DNA of 29,344 bases from positions 1 to 29,344 of the forward strand of contig JALKBU010000647.1 of NCBI GenBank assembly GCA_023091735.1, written 5' to 3'. The translations under genes were made by a program, and so were the position numbers. Under the pieces are notes generated by a model, which worked only from the letters and a program-made list of their open reading frames with translations, was not told where the DNA came from and did no database searches. Below are positions 1 to 8,379 of this stretch, piece by piece; position 1 is the stretch's first letter; each line of letters opens with the position of its first letter. The stretch comes from Trichomonas tenax (taxonomy: Eukaryota > Parabasalia > Trichomonadida > Trichomonadidae).

Positions 1-168
1 TCACGATATGATATTTCATCAGATTCCAGAGAATACAACACGGGTTTAATCATTGATCATGCAGGAAGTCACATTCATTCAGTTTACGGAAACACTGCCG
101 ACACTGGTTCAGGTACTGATTACATGCTTCGGTTCATGACTGTTTATGCGTGGTATAGGGTTTATTAA
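1..168 (+). CDS. C-terminal end of an unidentified protein (5' end outside window)
   Basis: Frame 1 is open from the first base to TAA at 166-168, giving the last 55 residues of a protein. It contains a Gly/His stretch (DHAGSHIHSVYG) and ends in RFMTVYAWYRVY. This ending is loosely reminiscent of the aromatic C-termini of phage-type tail collar or fibre proteins, but I cannot identify the family. The neighbouring very short genes and hairpins would fit a virus-like mobile element such as a Maverick/Polinton; that is inference. The gene converges on the - strand ORF at 478-705, with the 107-bp tandem repeat between them. Confidence 0.5.
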   Translation, partial: SRYDISSDSREYNTGLIIDHAGSHIHSVYGNTADTGSGTDYMLRFMTVYAWYRVY

Positions 169-182
169 TAAAACATTTTCCG

Positions 183-379
183 CTAAAATTATTTTTCAAA
201 TTTCTTACTTCATAAATCCTTTCGCTTTCTTTCATTAGTTAGTTAGTCATAAATTATTTTAAAAACTGAATAAATTTATCTCATAACCACTAAAATTATT
301 TTTCAAATTTCTTACTTCATAAATCCTTTCGCTTTCTTTCATTAGTTAGTTAGTCATAAATTATTTTAAAAACTGAATA
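183..379. repeat. Two-copy tandem repeat, 107-bp period
   Basis: Positions 183-272 and 290-379 are identical over 90 bp, with a 17-bp non-identical joint. A third, diverged and shorter copy is recognisable at about 974-1029, matching about 358-408: it shares the AAATTATTTTAAAAACTGA core and the following AGTCAGRAGTTT. The repeats lie in the spacers beside the small genes of this segment, so they may carry shared promoter or 3'-end signals. Confidence 0.9.
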
Positions 380-477
380 GATTCTATATAGTCAGGAGTT
401 TCAAAATTAATTTTAACGTTAATTTTGTAAGAAATTCAAAAATTTATTTTCTATATGGGGGACCCTAATTTGTAAAA

Positions 478-705
478 CTAACTCTTTCGTGAAAATATAT
501 AAAAAGATGTTCGCAGTAGACGCGGCGAAGCAGTGGATAATGCGAACATCTTATTACTAACTTTGAATTCATCGATATAACTTTGTAAACACGAATAAAA
601 CGAACAATAAGGATTAAACGGTTTTATGTAATGACGGGCTCCATCGTCTCCAAATAAACGATACTGGGAATGATTATCAAGTTCTAATATCGTCACTTTA
701 TTCAT
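478..705 (-). CDS. Small hypothetical protein, 75 aa
   Basis: ATG at 703-705, TAA at 478-480. The N-terminal ~50 residues (starting MNKVTILELDNHSQYRLFGD) look protein-like. The last ~25 residues are encoded by a perfect 12-bp stem hairpin (504-552) and AT-rich DNA after it, so the original stop may have been lost and the C-terminus may be read-through of a 3' signal. No family was recognised. It is followed upstream on the same strand by another tiny gene (756-950), as in a compact mobile-element gene row. Confidence 0.4.
   Translation of the reverse strand: MNKVTILELDNHSQYRLFGDDGARHYIKPFNPYCSFYSCLQSYIDEFKVSNKMFALSTASPRLLRTSFYIFSRKS
504..552 (-). terminator. Hairpin with following T-run (possible 3'-end signal)
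   Basis: Arms 504-515 and 541-552 are perfect 12-bp reverse complements (AAGATGTTCGCA / TGCGAACATCTT) around a 25-nt GC-rich loop. Read on the - strand the stem runs straight into TTTTTATATATTTT. The loop shares CTTCGCCG with the loop of the hairpin at 1107-1147. The fold is visible in the sequence; a role in termination or 3' processing is inference. Confidence 0.4.
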
Positions 706-755
706 ATATGTGTTAATTTAATATATCCTCTGTTGATTCACTGTAGAAATAATTT

Positions 756-950
756 TTAGTATAAAATGTCAATCTGTTTTTTTTTCATTACTGTTGACCC
801 ATAAGCGATAAATTTTACATCATACGGTAATGTTATATATTCTGGTTCATCGTCTCTTTTTCCATAATTTGTATTTCTCAGCTTTACATCATTCATGAAT
901 AACTTTTGTAAACGTTCGGGGAATGTTTTATATAAAATGTACTGACTCAT
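756..950 (-). CDS. Small hypothetical protein, 64 aa
   Basis: ATG at 948-950, TAG... frame closes at 756. The product starts MSQYILYKTFPERLQKLFMN and is mixed-charge with no membrane segment. No family was recognised. Spacing to the next - strand ORF (ending 705) is only 50 bp, and the diverged third copy of the 107-bp repeat lies just upstream at about 974-1029, where a promoter would be. The length and context fit a real but very small gene of a compact element; a chance ORF cannot be excluded. Confidence 0.4.
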   Translation of the reverse strand: MSQYILYKTFPERLQKLFMNDVKLRNTNYGKRDDEPEYITLPYDVKFIAYGSTVMKKKQIDILY

Positions 951-1106
951 TCTTTACTTAGGAAATAAAAAAATTAAATTATTTTAAAAACTGATTAGAT
1001 TTTATAAAGTCAGAAGTTTTAAAATTTGTTTATAACGATTGTTTTATAATTGTCGTGTAAAATTATTTTTATCATGAATTTGTCATGTAAAGGTGTCACA
1101 TTTTAG

Positions 1107-1147
1107 AAATTCGCACTTGCTCGACTTCGCCGAGCAAGTGCGAATTT
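1107..1147. terminator. Perfect 17-bp stem hairpin after a stop codon
   Basis: Arms 1107-1123 and 1131-1147 are perfect reverse complements (AAATTCGCACTTGCTCG) with a 7-nt loop, ACTTCGC. The hairpin begins 8 bp beyond the stop codon of the - strand ORF at 1155-1403, the place expected for a 3'-end signal. Giant viruses such as mimivirus use palindromic hairpins as 3'-end signals; an analogous role here is inference. Confidence 0.5.
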
Positions 1148-1154
1148 CCCTTTA

Positions 1155-1403
1155 CTAACTATATTTGCCTTCATCCTTCCATAATCTAACAGACTTTAGC
1201 ATTTCTTTCATTGTTTGATTGTTGCAGAAACTGAAATTGTATTTATTTGAGAGGGCGTCATATCGTTTTCGGGGCTCCACTTTTTTCTCGTTAACCTTTT
1301 TGAGTTTTGCGAATTTTAACGAGTAACCCCCTTCCTGGACGAATCTGATGAAACATTTACGTGCTTTTTGGGTTGCTGATTCTAGTGGTGCAATCTGTTT
1401 CAT
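1155..1403 (-). CDS. Hypothetical 82-aa ORF, fused to the end of a repeat element
   Basis: ATG at 1401-1403. The first ~43 codons lie inside the left terminal repeat of the element at 1273-1949; the rest (from about EPRKRYDALSNKYNF) is unique sequence ending 8 bp before the 17-bp hairpin. The downstream half looks like a genuine small gene, so the element appears to have replaced or supplied its 5' end. The TIR at the other end of the same element, read outward, encodes a similar peptide (YSLKIAKLKKVN against YSLKFAKLKKVN). The product is strongly basic. No family was recognised. Confidence 0.35.
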   Translation of the reverse strand: MKQIAPLESATQKARKCFIRFVQEGGYSLKFAKLKKVNEKKVEPRKRYDALSNKYNFSFCNNQTMKEMLKSVRLWKDEGKYS

Positions 1404-1949
1404 GATCTTAGCAAGGTATTACTTAATCAAGATATGATTACAAACAGAAACCAATTACAAATCATTAATAGGCTTCTGTTATGAATCTCTTTGATGATTA
1501 CAACAAATGCATCTCACTATTATAGCGTTAGCTCGCATAATTTTGCTAGAGTTCCCCTAGAAAAATCAAAAAATAGAAAAGAAAAAATACGCTACGCGCA
1601 GGAGTCAAACGGCATTCCTTTGCTCATACATCGAGCATACATAATGTTATGCTACCTCAAGTTCACATAAAATTTGCTCATTGGTAACATTACATATCAA
1701 ATTTCGACTTTAGATGACAAATATCAGATAATAAGTGTCGAAAATGGCGACTTTCGTTATTTTACATGTCAAAATTGGCTGCAATCTCATGGAGCATTGA
1801 GATCCTCAAGTTAAATAGACAAGCAAATGCTATATACATACTCAGAACCCCAGAAAAGCACGTAAATGTCTTCTCAGTTTGGCTTGATAGGGGGGTTTAC
1901 TCGTTAAAAATCGCAAAACTCAAAAAAGTCAACGGGAAAAAAAAATTCA
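1273..1949. mobile_element. MITE-like element, copy A, with ~90-100 bp terminal inverted repeats
   Basis: The left end (about 1281-1370) and right end (about 1846-1942) are inverted copies: both carry AAGCACGTAAATGT, then a G-run followed by (T)TACTCGTTAAAA, CGCAAAACTCAAAAA and a final AACGRGAAAAAA. The whole ~677-bp unit recurs at 11743-12773 with about 90% identity by eye, except for an insertion there. No transposase is encoded, which fits a non-autonomous element. The boundaries are set by where copies A and B stop matching (GGCTCCAC on the left, ATTCAA on the right). No target-site duplication is evident. Confidence 0.75.
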
Positions 1950-2203
1950 ACGTTCTTTCTTGCATGACTTCAAATATTATGCCTAAATGTGAGTGTTATT
2001 CAATGTATTAGAATGCATAATTCCCGCGCCCAAAATCACCAATAACCTAATATTGTTTTCGCCTTTCCATACGTAAATTTTTACCTAACTGACTTAGTCA
2101 ATTCTGAGTAAAAGTTAAAATTTTCGAGGGGGAGTAACCACCCGCTCTAAGGCTGATTCCACGTAAAATCAGGGGAAAAAAATTATGCAATTTCTCTTCG
2201 ATT
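1950..2203. other. Spacer between the MITE-like copy A and the GC-rich island
   Basis: No credible gene. It contains short complementary stretches (CTGATT/AATCAG near 2152-2172) and a G-rich run near 2128-2145, but nothing I can assign. Confidence 0.4.
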
Positions 2204-2522
2204 ATGGTGTTCCTGATGAGCTATCATTATCTTTCAGCTTGGAGCTCGAATGAAGCACGCTCCGCGACGCTGTTAAAGCATCCTGACAGACTTTCTTCCA
2301 CGAGTTCAGCGAGACAAATCGCACGAAAGGCAGCGCGTGGACACGAGAGGAACGCAAGCCAGCTGATCATTACGAAAGATCCTAAATTTGAGTATCTCCA
2401 TTAGAGCCGATTATTCCAGATTTTGGAATATAGACGAGCCTGCGGTAGCTTGGGAACCACCCCAAATGCAGCATCGAAGGCACTGCGGAGAGGGGACTAT
2501 TTCAAAATCTGCCTTATTCCAA
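2204..2522. other. GC-rich island with folding potential (decayed gene or structured RNA)
   Basis: This stretch is much richer in G+C than its AT-rich surroundings. A 66-codon + strand frame (2204-2404) is open, but the two other frames also give short plausible peptides, one with the Myb-like string TKGSAWTREE, as in a frameshifted relic. The 3' part is bounded by CAGATTTTG (2417-2425) and its complement CAAAATCTG (2503-2511). TTGGAATA (2423-2430) can also pair with TATTCCAA (2515-2522). Inside, TTGGG-AACCAC-CCCAA makes a small hairpin. I do not recognise a known RNA family, and it is not a tRNA, 5S or spliceosomal RNA that I can identify. Confidence 0.35.
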
Positions 2523-2586
2523 GTGAAAATAACCACGAATGATCAGTTTTATATCAAATAAGCGCTAAGCATTCATTGCAGTGTCC

Positions 2587-2608
2587 TTCTGGTCCTCTTA
2601 GACCAGAA
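2587..2608. other. Perfect 8-bp stem hairpin
   Basis: TTCTGGTC and GACCAGAA flank a CTCTTA loop. It lies about 65 bp beyond the GC-rich island and may belong to the same structured region. The following 468 bp to 3076 is AT-rich spacer leading to the promoter of the next gene. Confidence 0.4.
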
Positions 2609-3076
2609 CTTGAGCCAAAAATCTGTATGATCAATTGTGAATTTAAACATATTCTTTCAATTCTTAATTTGTTCCATCTTTTACACTAGAGACACTCATG
2701 TTAGGTTGCATTGAAGGATTTTGTGCATAAAAATTCCATATTTTTCGCCCATGCTTTCCAAAAATCGTGCGCACAACCATAAGATAATGCTCAGTGTGTT
2801 TTTGGCTCTGATTCAGTAAGAAATGATTAATATCTGAGTGAGAAAAAATAATAAACGTCCAATTTCTAAACTTCGAAGAAAAATAGCGAAAACTCTATAA
2901 CTATTGTTCTTTTATAATATCATCTCCTAATTTTTGTTATTGGCTTTTGCAAAATGGATTGCTAAAAAATCATCTTTTCTCGCTGAAAATTATGGATTAA
3001 TTGAGTTTTAGTGTTAAAATATCATATATAGTATGTATACTAATGTAATATAGTATTAATTTTGATTACATTTATC

Positions 3077-3082
3077 TCACTA
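3077..3082 (+). promoter_or_regulatory. Initiator-like element TCACTA
   Basis: It matches the trichomonad Inr consensus TCA-Y-W, located 61 bp before the ATG at 3143. That is farther than the few to ~20 bp common in Trichomonas, so it is a candidate only. Confidence 0.4.
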
Positions 3083-3142
3083 GTGTTAAAAACCAATCTA
3101 ACAGACTCCGTGAAATTGAATAAAATTGTAAAAAATTTAAAA

Positions 3143-5005
3143 ATGGATTCTTTAAAGCTTTCTAGCGAAGAAATGTCTGATATCGATTCAGATATTGACA
3201 TAAAAATAAGTAGCGAAGCTTCTGATGATGATATTATTTGCCAATTCGGCTTAAAAGATATCAAAAAGAAAAATGAAATGAAAATAATTGAACAAGGATC
3301 AAATGACGACATAGAAATCGCTCAGCTGATGAAGAAACAGTATAAAACAGAAACGAGAGTCCAAAAATTACAAAATGATAACACAAAATTGATTTACGAG
3401 AATCAAGTCCTTCAAAATCACATTGAACAGCTCGCTACTTCAAAATCTGCTGCTGAATTCGAATTAAATCAAAGAAAAACACTTGATAAAGAAAATAACG
3501 AGAGTCAGGAGAATTTAATACAGAATTTGAGCATAGAAAACGTACAATTGAAGCGAAGGCTAAACAATGCACAAGAAACAATCGAATCACAGGCACAAGA
3601 AATCGCAAAATTATCAAAAGAACATAAAGAGCTCCAAAATAATACATTCATTGAAATTCAAAACCTTAAATCACAAAATCAGAATCTAAAAAGACAATCA
3701 AACTCAACAAAACAAACAGATACAAATAATTCGAAAATAATAAGTCAGTTACAAGAAAAAATAACAAGTCAAATGGATAAAATTATGGATTTCCAGAAGC
3801 ACCTCGCAGCTTTAACAAGTCTACTCGAACTAGAAGAGGTTGATTCAGATCAATTATGGGTTAAAATTATAGATACGTTTTCTTCTGCCAAAGAGAGGAA
3901 CGTTAAGCTAGAAGCTGAGAATCAAAAACTCAATCAGGATTTGAAGATTGCGATTGAAGAACTTAATCACATTAAACAGCCTTCCATTCATCAAGAAAAG
4001 ACTAACGATGAACTTAACTTGGTGCTGCAAAAGCTTCTGCATGAAGAAAGAAAAGTCAATGAAGATAATTCAAAATTAATCAAGAAACTCAGACAGAAAG
4101 CGGCTATTTCTAACTTAATCACAAACAAGTTCTGCCAAGTGTACAAGCAGGTCGATGAACTACACTGTGCTCTTCAAAGAAAACCAAAATCGAGCAGATT
4201 TCGATCTCTTATTTTAACAGTGATGATGGTGCGTCATTTCACAATGAAGCAATGCAACGAGACAAACATTGCAGGTGCATTCACAGATTCATTCGATTCT
4301 TTGTTTAAAGCGAAGACACAGAACATTGATTGCAAGTTCAAATGGCTCAGATTAGCTTACACAGGATTAACTGAAGATCTTGTTCACTCGCAAGCTGATT
4401 TGCAAGTCTCTGAAGAGAAAAGGAATCATTTGAATGAAAAACTCAACAAAATGAAGTCAGATCTCACTTCAAACACAGATATATCATCGCATTATGAAAA
4501 GAAAATCAGAGTCATGCGTCTGAAGATCGAATCTTTGAAAAAGGATAATGCAGCACTGATTCATCCAAATGTGTATGAAGGAGTCGTGAAATCTCTTGAT
4601 GAAGAACTCGCTAGATCATCAGAACTTCAAAGCAAGTGCATGCAGCTTGAAGAAACTATAGCTGACAAGAACAAAAAGATATGTGAGCTAAATCGTATGA
4701 TTGATGATTTGAACATCAATCTGAATAATGCTAATGCAAGTTGCATCGATCTCAAGAACAAAATGATAGAGTTTGATGCAGAAAAGGAAATTCTCGAGCA
4801 ATTAGTTAAAGGAAAATCTAAAGATATATTGGCACTGGAAAGGATTCTTTCTCGACAGGAAAATTACAGATTCTCAACAGTTCAGCACTTGAATTTCTTG
4901 ACAAGAAAAAAATCAAAACCCATTTCTCTTGGAGAGAAGTGTGTTAAGATCGGAAAGCCAACTGCTCTGGCAGAAAATATCAATCCTGCCTTTATTTATA
5001 ATTAA
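3143..5005 (+). CDS. Long coiled-coil protein, 620 aa
   Basis: The first in-frame ATG is at 3143; the frame is open upstream but has no ATG there. The product starts MDSLKLSSEEMSDIDSDIDI. An acidic N-terminus (about residues 5-35) is followed by heptad-rich coiled coil over about residues 55-355. A more globular, Arg/Phe-rich central stretch follows at about 355-415 (with SSRFRSLILTVMMVRHF), then a second coiled coil to about 570 and a basic tail. It has no membrane segment. Proteins of this make-up in trichomonads are usually called viral A-type inclusion or tropomyosin-like; those names carry no function. A cytoskeletal or scaffold role is a guess. It converges on the sugar porter gene across a 442-bp spacer. 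Confidence 0.85.
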   Translation: MDSLKLSSEEMSDIDSDIDIKISSEASDDDIICQFGLKDIKKKNEMKIIEQGSNDDIEIAQLMKKQYKTETRVQKLQNDNTKLIYENQVLQNHIEQLATSKSAAEFELNQRKTLDKENNESQENLIQNLSIENVQLKRRLNNAQETIESQAQEIAKLSKEHKELQNNTFIEIQNLKSQNQNLKRQSNSTKQTDTNNSKIISQLQEKITSQMDKIMDFQKHLAALTSLLELEEVDSDQLWVKIIDTFSSAKERNVKLEAENQKLNQDLKIAIEELNHIKQPSIHQEKTNDELNLVLQKLLHEERKVNEDNSKLIKKLRQKAAISNLITNKFCQVYKQVDELHCALQRKPKSSRFRSLILTVMMVRHFTMKQCNETNIAGAFTDSFDSLFKAKTQNIDCKFKWLRLAYTGLTEDLVHSQADLQVSEEKRNHLNEKLNKMKSDLTSNTDISSHYEKKIRVMRLKIESLKKDNAALIHPNVYEGVVKSLDEELARSSELQSKCMQLEETIADKNKKICELNRMIDDLNINLNNANASCIDLKNKMIEFDAEKEILEQLVKGKSKDILALERILSRQENYRFSTVQHLNFLTRKKSKPISLGEKCVKIGKPTALAENINPAFIYN

Positions 5006-5447
5006 ATTTTGTTGTTTGTTTGAATTAAATAACTTTTTATTTATTAAGAAGCTCTTTATCTTGTTAATGATGGTATTCTGATTGCTATTTAATCAAGTGT
5101 AGTGGATTCTCTCTATATATAATACTAAATGAAGTTATTTCAATTCAAGCTATTGAAGTAATATAGCAAATGATCTCTTTATATTCCATCACTATGAAAT
5201 ATATATTGTTTTAGGATGTTTATAGCTATATTTAACACTAAATTATGTTTCAACAACATTATTCGAAAAGTAATATACATTTGAATACAAAGGAAGATAA
5301 ATGTAATAGCAGTCATTAGTATATATGGTATTTGGTAATCACTGATTATAAATATAATGAAAAAAACTAAAAAAATTAAAAATAATTTTTTAAACTATAT
5401 AGCAAATACTTAATCAAGTAAGTAATTAGCGATACCATAACTCACGG
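5006..5447. other. AT-rich spacer between convergent genes
   Basis: This holds the 3' ends of the coiled-coil gene and of the sugar porter gene. TTAAAT directly after the stop codon at 5003-5005 resembles the UAAA polyadenylation signal known in Trichomonas. Nothing else was recognised. Confidence 0.5.
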
Positions 5448-6674
5448 TTATAATGAATTAGCAGCCTCGTCGTCCGATTTGTTCTCATTATTGATGGCAT
5501 TATTATCTTCTGGCGCGGATGGGTCCTTCTTGTAGAATATAACGAAGCCGAAGATGAGCGAGAAAATCATCATGAAAGCAAAGAACAAGAAAGCATAGCC
5601 TAATGTGAGAGCCTTCTCTAAGTAAGGCCAGATGAGATTGACGACGGAAGTGATGATCCAGTTCTCAGCGACGATGATAGCCATAGCGGTTGATCTGTAT
5701 TGAAGCTCCAATTGGACGGTCGCACAGGCGAATGGGATTGGGCCTGAGCCAACACCGTACATGAACTGCTCGAGGTAGAGGCCAACCATGAAAACGCTAG
5801 TGTGGAGTTTCAGCTTCTGGTGGAGGCAGAGAAGAATGAATGCGACCAATTGTCCAGCGCTAGAGATCGTCCAGCACCAGAAGTTGCCGAGCTTATCGAC
5901 GAAGAACGCGGAGATGATAGTTGTGATGAGCTGCACGATGTTTGCGATAATACCAATAACCTGAATTGATATAGAAAGGTTGGCCGTGGAGAGGATTTTC
6001 TGCATGTTGGACATAACTGGTTGAACGCCGGTGAACTGGAGGAAGAACATGAACAAGAAGCCAATGAACATTGCTTTATGGAAGCTGCAAACTTTGGCCC
6101 ACGACACAGCGACGATACTCTCGCGCTTTTCTGGGAGGAACATGATACCACACATGATCAAAAAGTTAGGAACTGCGCAGATATATGCAACAACATCCCA
6201 GTTCAAATAAGCGCCGATAATCGTAACGAATAAGAAACCAAATGCGATAGCGATCTGGTTGATGAAGCCGAAGAAGTACTTTCTCTCTTCTGGAGCGACT
6301 TCAGATAAGAATGGAGGGATAATTGTGGTCCAAAGACCAATTGAAAGGCATGAAAGGAAGCGGAATGTGAAGAGCATTCCCTTGTTCACAGACAAGCCTA
6401 GCATAATCCACATCCATGTCGCATATAATCCCGAATAGAAGCCTGAGATACGCTTACCGTATTTTGTCACAAAGTAGTTGACACCCAGTGACCCGACAAC
6501 GGCGGAAAGGATGCCGCCGACATTGAACATCGTCTGCTGAATGAGACTCAATCCAAATTTCTCGGCAATAGTGGTAGTAGTGTATGCAGGGTAAACCATA
6601 CCGAGACCAACATCCATCGCACCCATGGAGAGAATTAGAGCGGCGAAATAAGGGTTCGTTATCTTTGGAACCAT
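5448..6674 (-). CDS. MFS sugar porter (GLUT-type) family transporter, 408 aa
   Basis: The product starts MVPKITNPYFAALILSMGAM. The start is the first in-frame ATG (6672-6674), and an Inr-like TCACAG lies about 20 bp upstream. About 12 membrane segments can be drawn. Sugar-porter landmarks in order: TM1 with MDVGLGMVYPAY; YGKR after TM2 (about 72-75), matching the MFS loop motif; PPFLSEVAPEERK (about 120-132), equivalent to the conserved xSE-APxxxRG loop; LPEKRES (about 180-186), a weak form of PESPR; QFTGVQP (about 213-219), equivalent to QQxSGIN; GSGPIPF (about 309-315), equivalent to GxGPIPW; and a polar, acidic tail. The loop between the two halves is only ~20 residues, shorter than in typical GLUT proteins. 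Hexose uptake at the plasma membrane is the likely role; the substrate cannot be read from the sequence. Confidence 0.9.
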   Translation of the reverse strand: MVPKITNPYFAALILSMGAMDVGLGMVYPAYTTTTIAEKFGLSLIQQTMFNVGGILSAVVGSLGVNYFVTKYGKRISGFYSGLYATWMWIMLGLSVNKGMLFTFRFLSCLSIGLWTTIIPPFLSEVAPEERKYFFGFINQIAIAFGFLFVTIIGAYLNWDVVAYICAVPNFLIMCGIMFLPEKRESIVAVSWAKVCSFHKAMFIGFLFMFFLQFTGVQPVMSNMQKILSTANLSISIQVIGIIANIVQLITTIISAFFVDKLGNFWCWTISSAGQLVAFILLCLHQKLKLHTSVFMVGLYLEQFMYGVGSGPIPFACATVQLELQYRSTAMAIIVAENWIITSVVNLIWPYLEKALTLGYAFLFFAFMMIFSLIFGFVIFYKKDPSAPEDNNAINNENKSDDEAANSL

Positions 6675-6693
6675 TGTTTCAGAAATAAAAAAA

Positions 6694-6699
6694 CTGTGA
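6694..6699 (-). promoter_or_regulatory. Initiator-like element TCACAG
   Basis: On the - strand TCACA fits the trichomonad Inr TCA-Y-W. It lies 19 bp upstream of the sugar porter ATG, a normal distance for such genes, and it supports that start. Confidence 0.5.
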
Positions 6700-7250
6700 C
6701 CCTGTTTCAAAAATTGGATGCGAAATCGACAAATTTCGATTTCTTATGCATATAAATGCCTTAAAAATCTTTTTAGTACCTCATGGAGCATATTGTGGAG
6801 ATAAAATGTTTAGAGTATTGAAAAATTGAATTAGATAAATTTCACTTTCAAAGATTTTCATAAATTTTTATGTACAGATATGCAATGCTATTTCTGGTAA
6901 TACTGAATTCAGAGTTATTAATTATTTTATGACTTATTATTTTATGACAATACTTACTCTCCATTGGATGCTCACTTTATTTTTCATTAATTCGTTGCAT
7001 AAAATGAATCCGAAATGAACCCACTAGAATTGTTTTTTCGCCCCTTATTATTTTTAATTTTTACACTTTACATGTCAGATTTGCAACTTTGTTATGTCCC
7101 GTTTTATTTCTAAAGAAAAATTAAATTTGGAACAGGCCAGCAGCTGTTTCTAAATGTAACGTAATAAAATTTATAGGTTCGCATTCTATTATATGAGAAT
7201 TTTGAAATTTGAGAAGGTCAATGAGAATTTACAGGCAAATTAATGAATAA

Positions 7251-7818
7251 GCCAAATATGCGTTAGACGTTGGATCTGGCTTTGAAACATACAATCAACT
7301 CTGAATCATTTCTGATAAACAGGAATTACCTATGACACCAATATCAGGAAGCCATGGACTATATGCTCCTTCAATGGTTCATGTTAATAACTGTATAGAT
7401 GGAGAAATCTTCCAAAAGTAATGTCATTTTTGAAATAAATGAAGATAAACTTGTCATTATTGTGTTGTTGTTATCCAAGAATCGGATGGTTCAAATTTAC
7501 AGGCTATTGTCGCTTTAATTTTTATTTTATTTATCATTCCTGAAGTTTACGTTGGCAAAAAAATGCTTGGAATTGACCTCACAGGCTGAGAACATAATAT
7601 TTCATCTTTATTCGAGTATCTGTATAGAATTAATGAGTTAGAATTCTGATCTGATCATGTGGAATAATCGAGTAAGGCGAATTTATGATTTTTTGCCTTC
7701 GGATATGTATGTTGATTTATTAAAGCATATTTTTAGGTTGGTTTTATGCTTAAAATTTGTTAACTATGTTATTACGAGATCGAATATCATATTGATTCGT
7801 GCTGAACATGGAAACTAA
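7251..7818 (+). pseudogene. Possible decayed gene, family unknown
   Basis: One + strand frame is protein-like over 7251-7647 but carries stops at 7302, 7419 (with more stops up to about 7446), 7587 and 7648. Readable pieces include KYALDVGSGFETYNQL, PMTPISGSHGLYAPS, QESDGSNLQAIVAL, IIPEVYVGKKMLGIDLTG and SSLFEYLYRINELEF. A neighbouring frame is then open at 7642-7815 (ATG 7657, 53 codons; RRIYDFLPSDMYVDLLKH). The mix looks like a gene broken by nonsense and frameshift changes, but AT-rich DNA can produce such frames by chance. I recognise no family. Confidence 0.25.
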
Positions 7819-8379
7819 TGTTATGACCTACAATTCAAGTAGTTTGACCATGTTTCATTGTTTCTCATGTTTAAAACTTTCATGACAGATTGAATTTTAT
7901 AGATCTCGAAAATATGAACCGAGAGCTATTCAACTACAGTACCGTCAAGTGGATAACCTATAGAATGGAAATGCTCATTTTCATGGATATATATATATCC
8001 TTCGTATTAATTATCAATGGAATCTTATACAAATTATGGAATAAAATACTCACTTTATAGCTGTTATTTATGTGCCGATGGCTCTTTGAGAAAATTAAAG
8101 GGTATAAATGGTCAATAAAAACAAATATTAAAGAATTTTTAAAAAATAATAGCCTACTGTAGACACTATATATAATGGAAGATTTTTATTTATTTAGAGT
8201 TAAAAATATCCATGGAGTAAAAAATGGTATTAAGGTTTCTAACATGTAAAGTCAGAAATGACAAAAAAGGAGATAGAAAAATTGACATTTGTTTTTACCG
8301 CAAAACCGCCACTTTGAGGAAAAAATGAATGAGTTAATTCTACAGTTCAAGCTATATTGGTTCTTCTACTGTAGTCTTT

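Noticed and set aside
1766..2011. 81-aa + strand ORF
   Set aside because: It lies within and across the right end of the MITE-like element; copy B does not preserve the frame.
7985..8000. 16-bp palindrome GGATATATATATATCC
   Set aside because: Simple AT dinucleotide run; expected in DNA of this composition.
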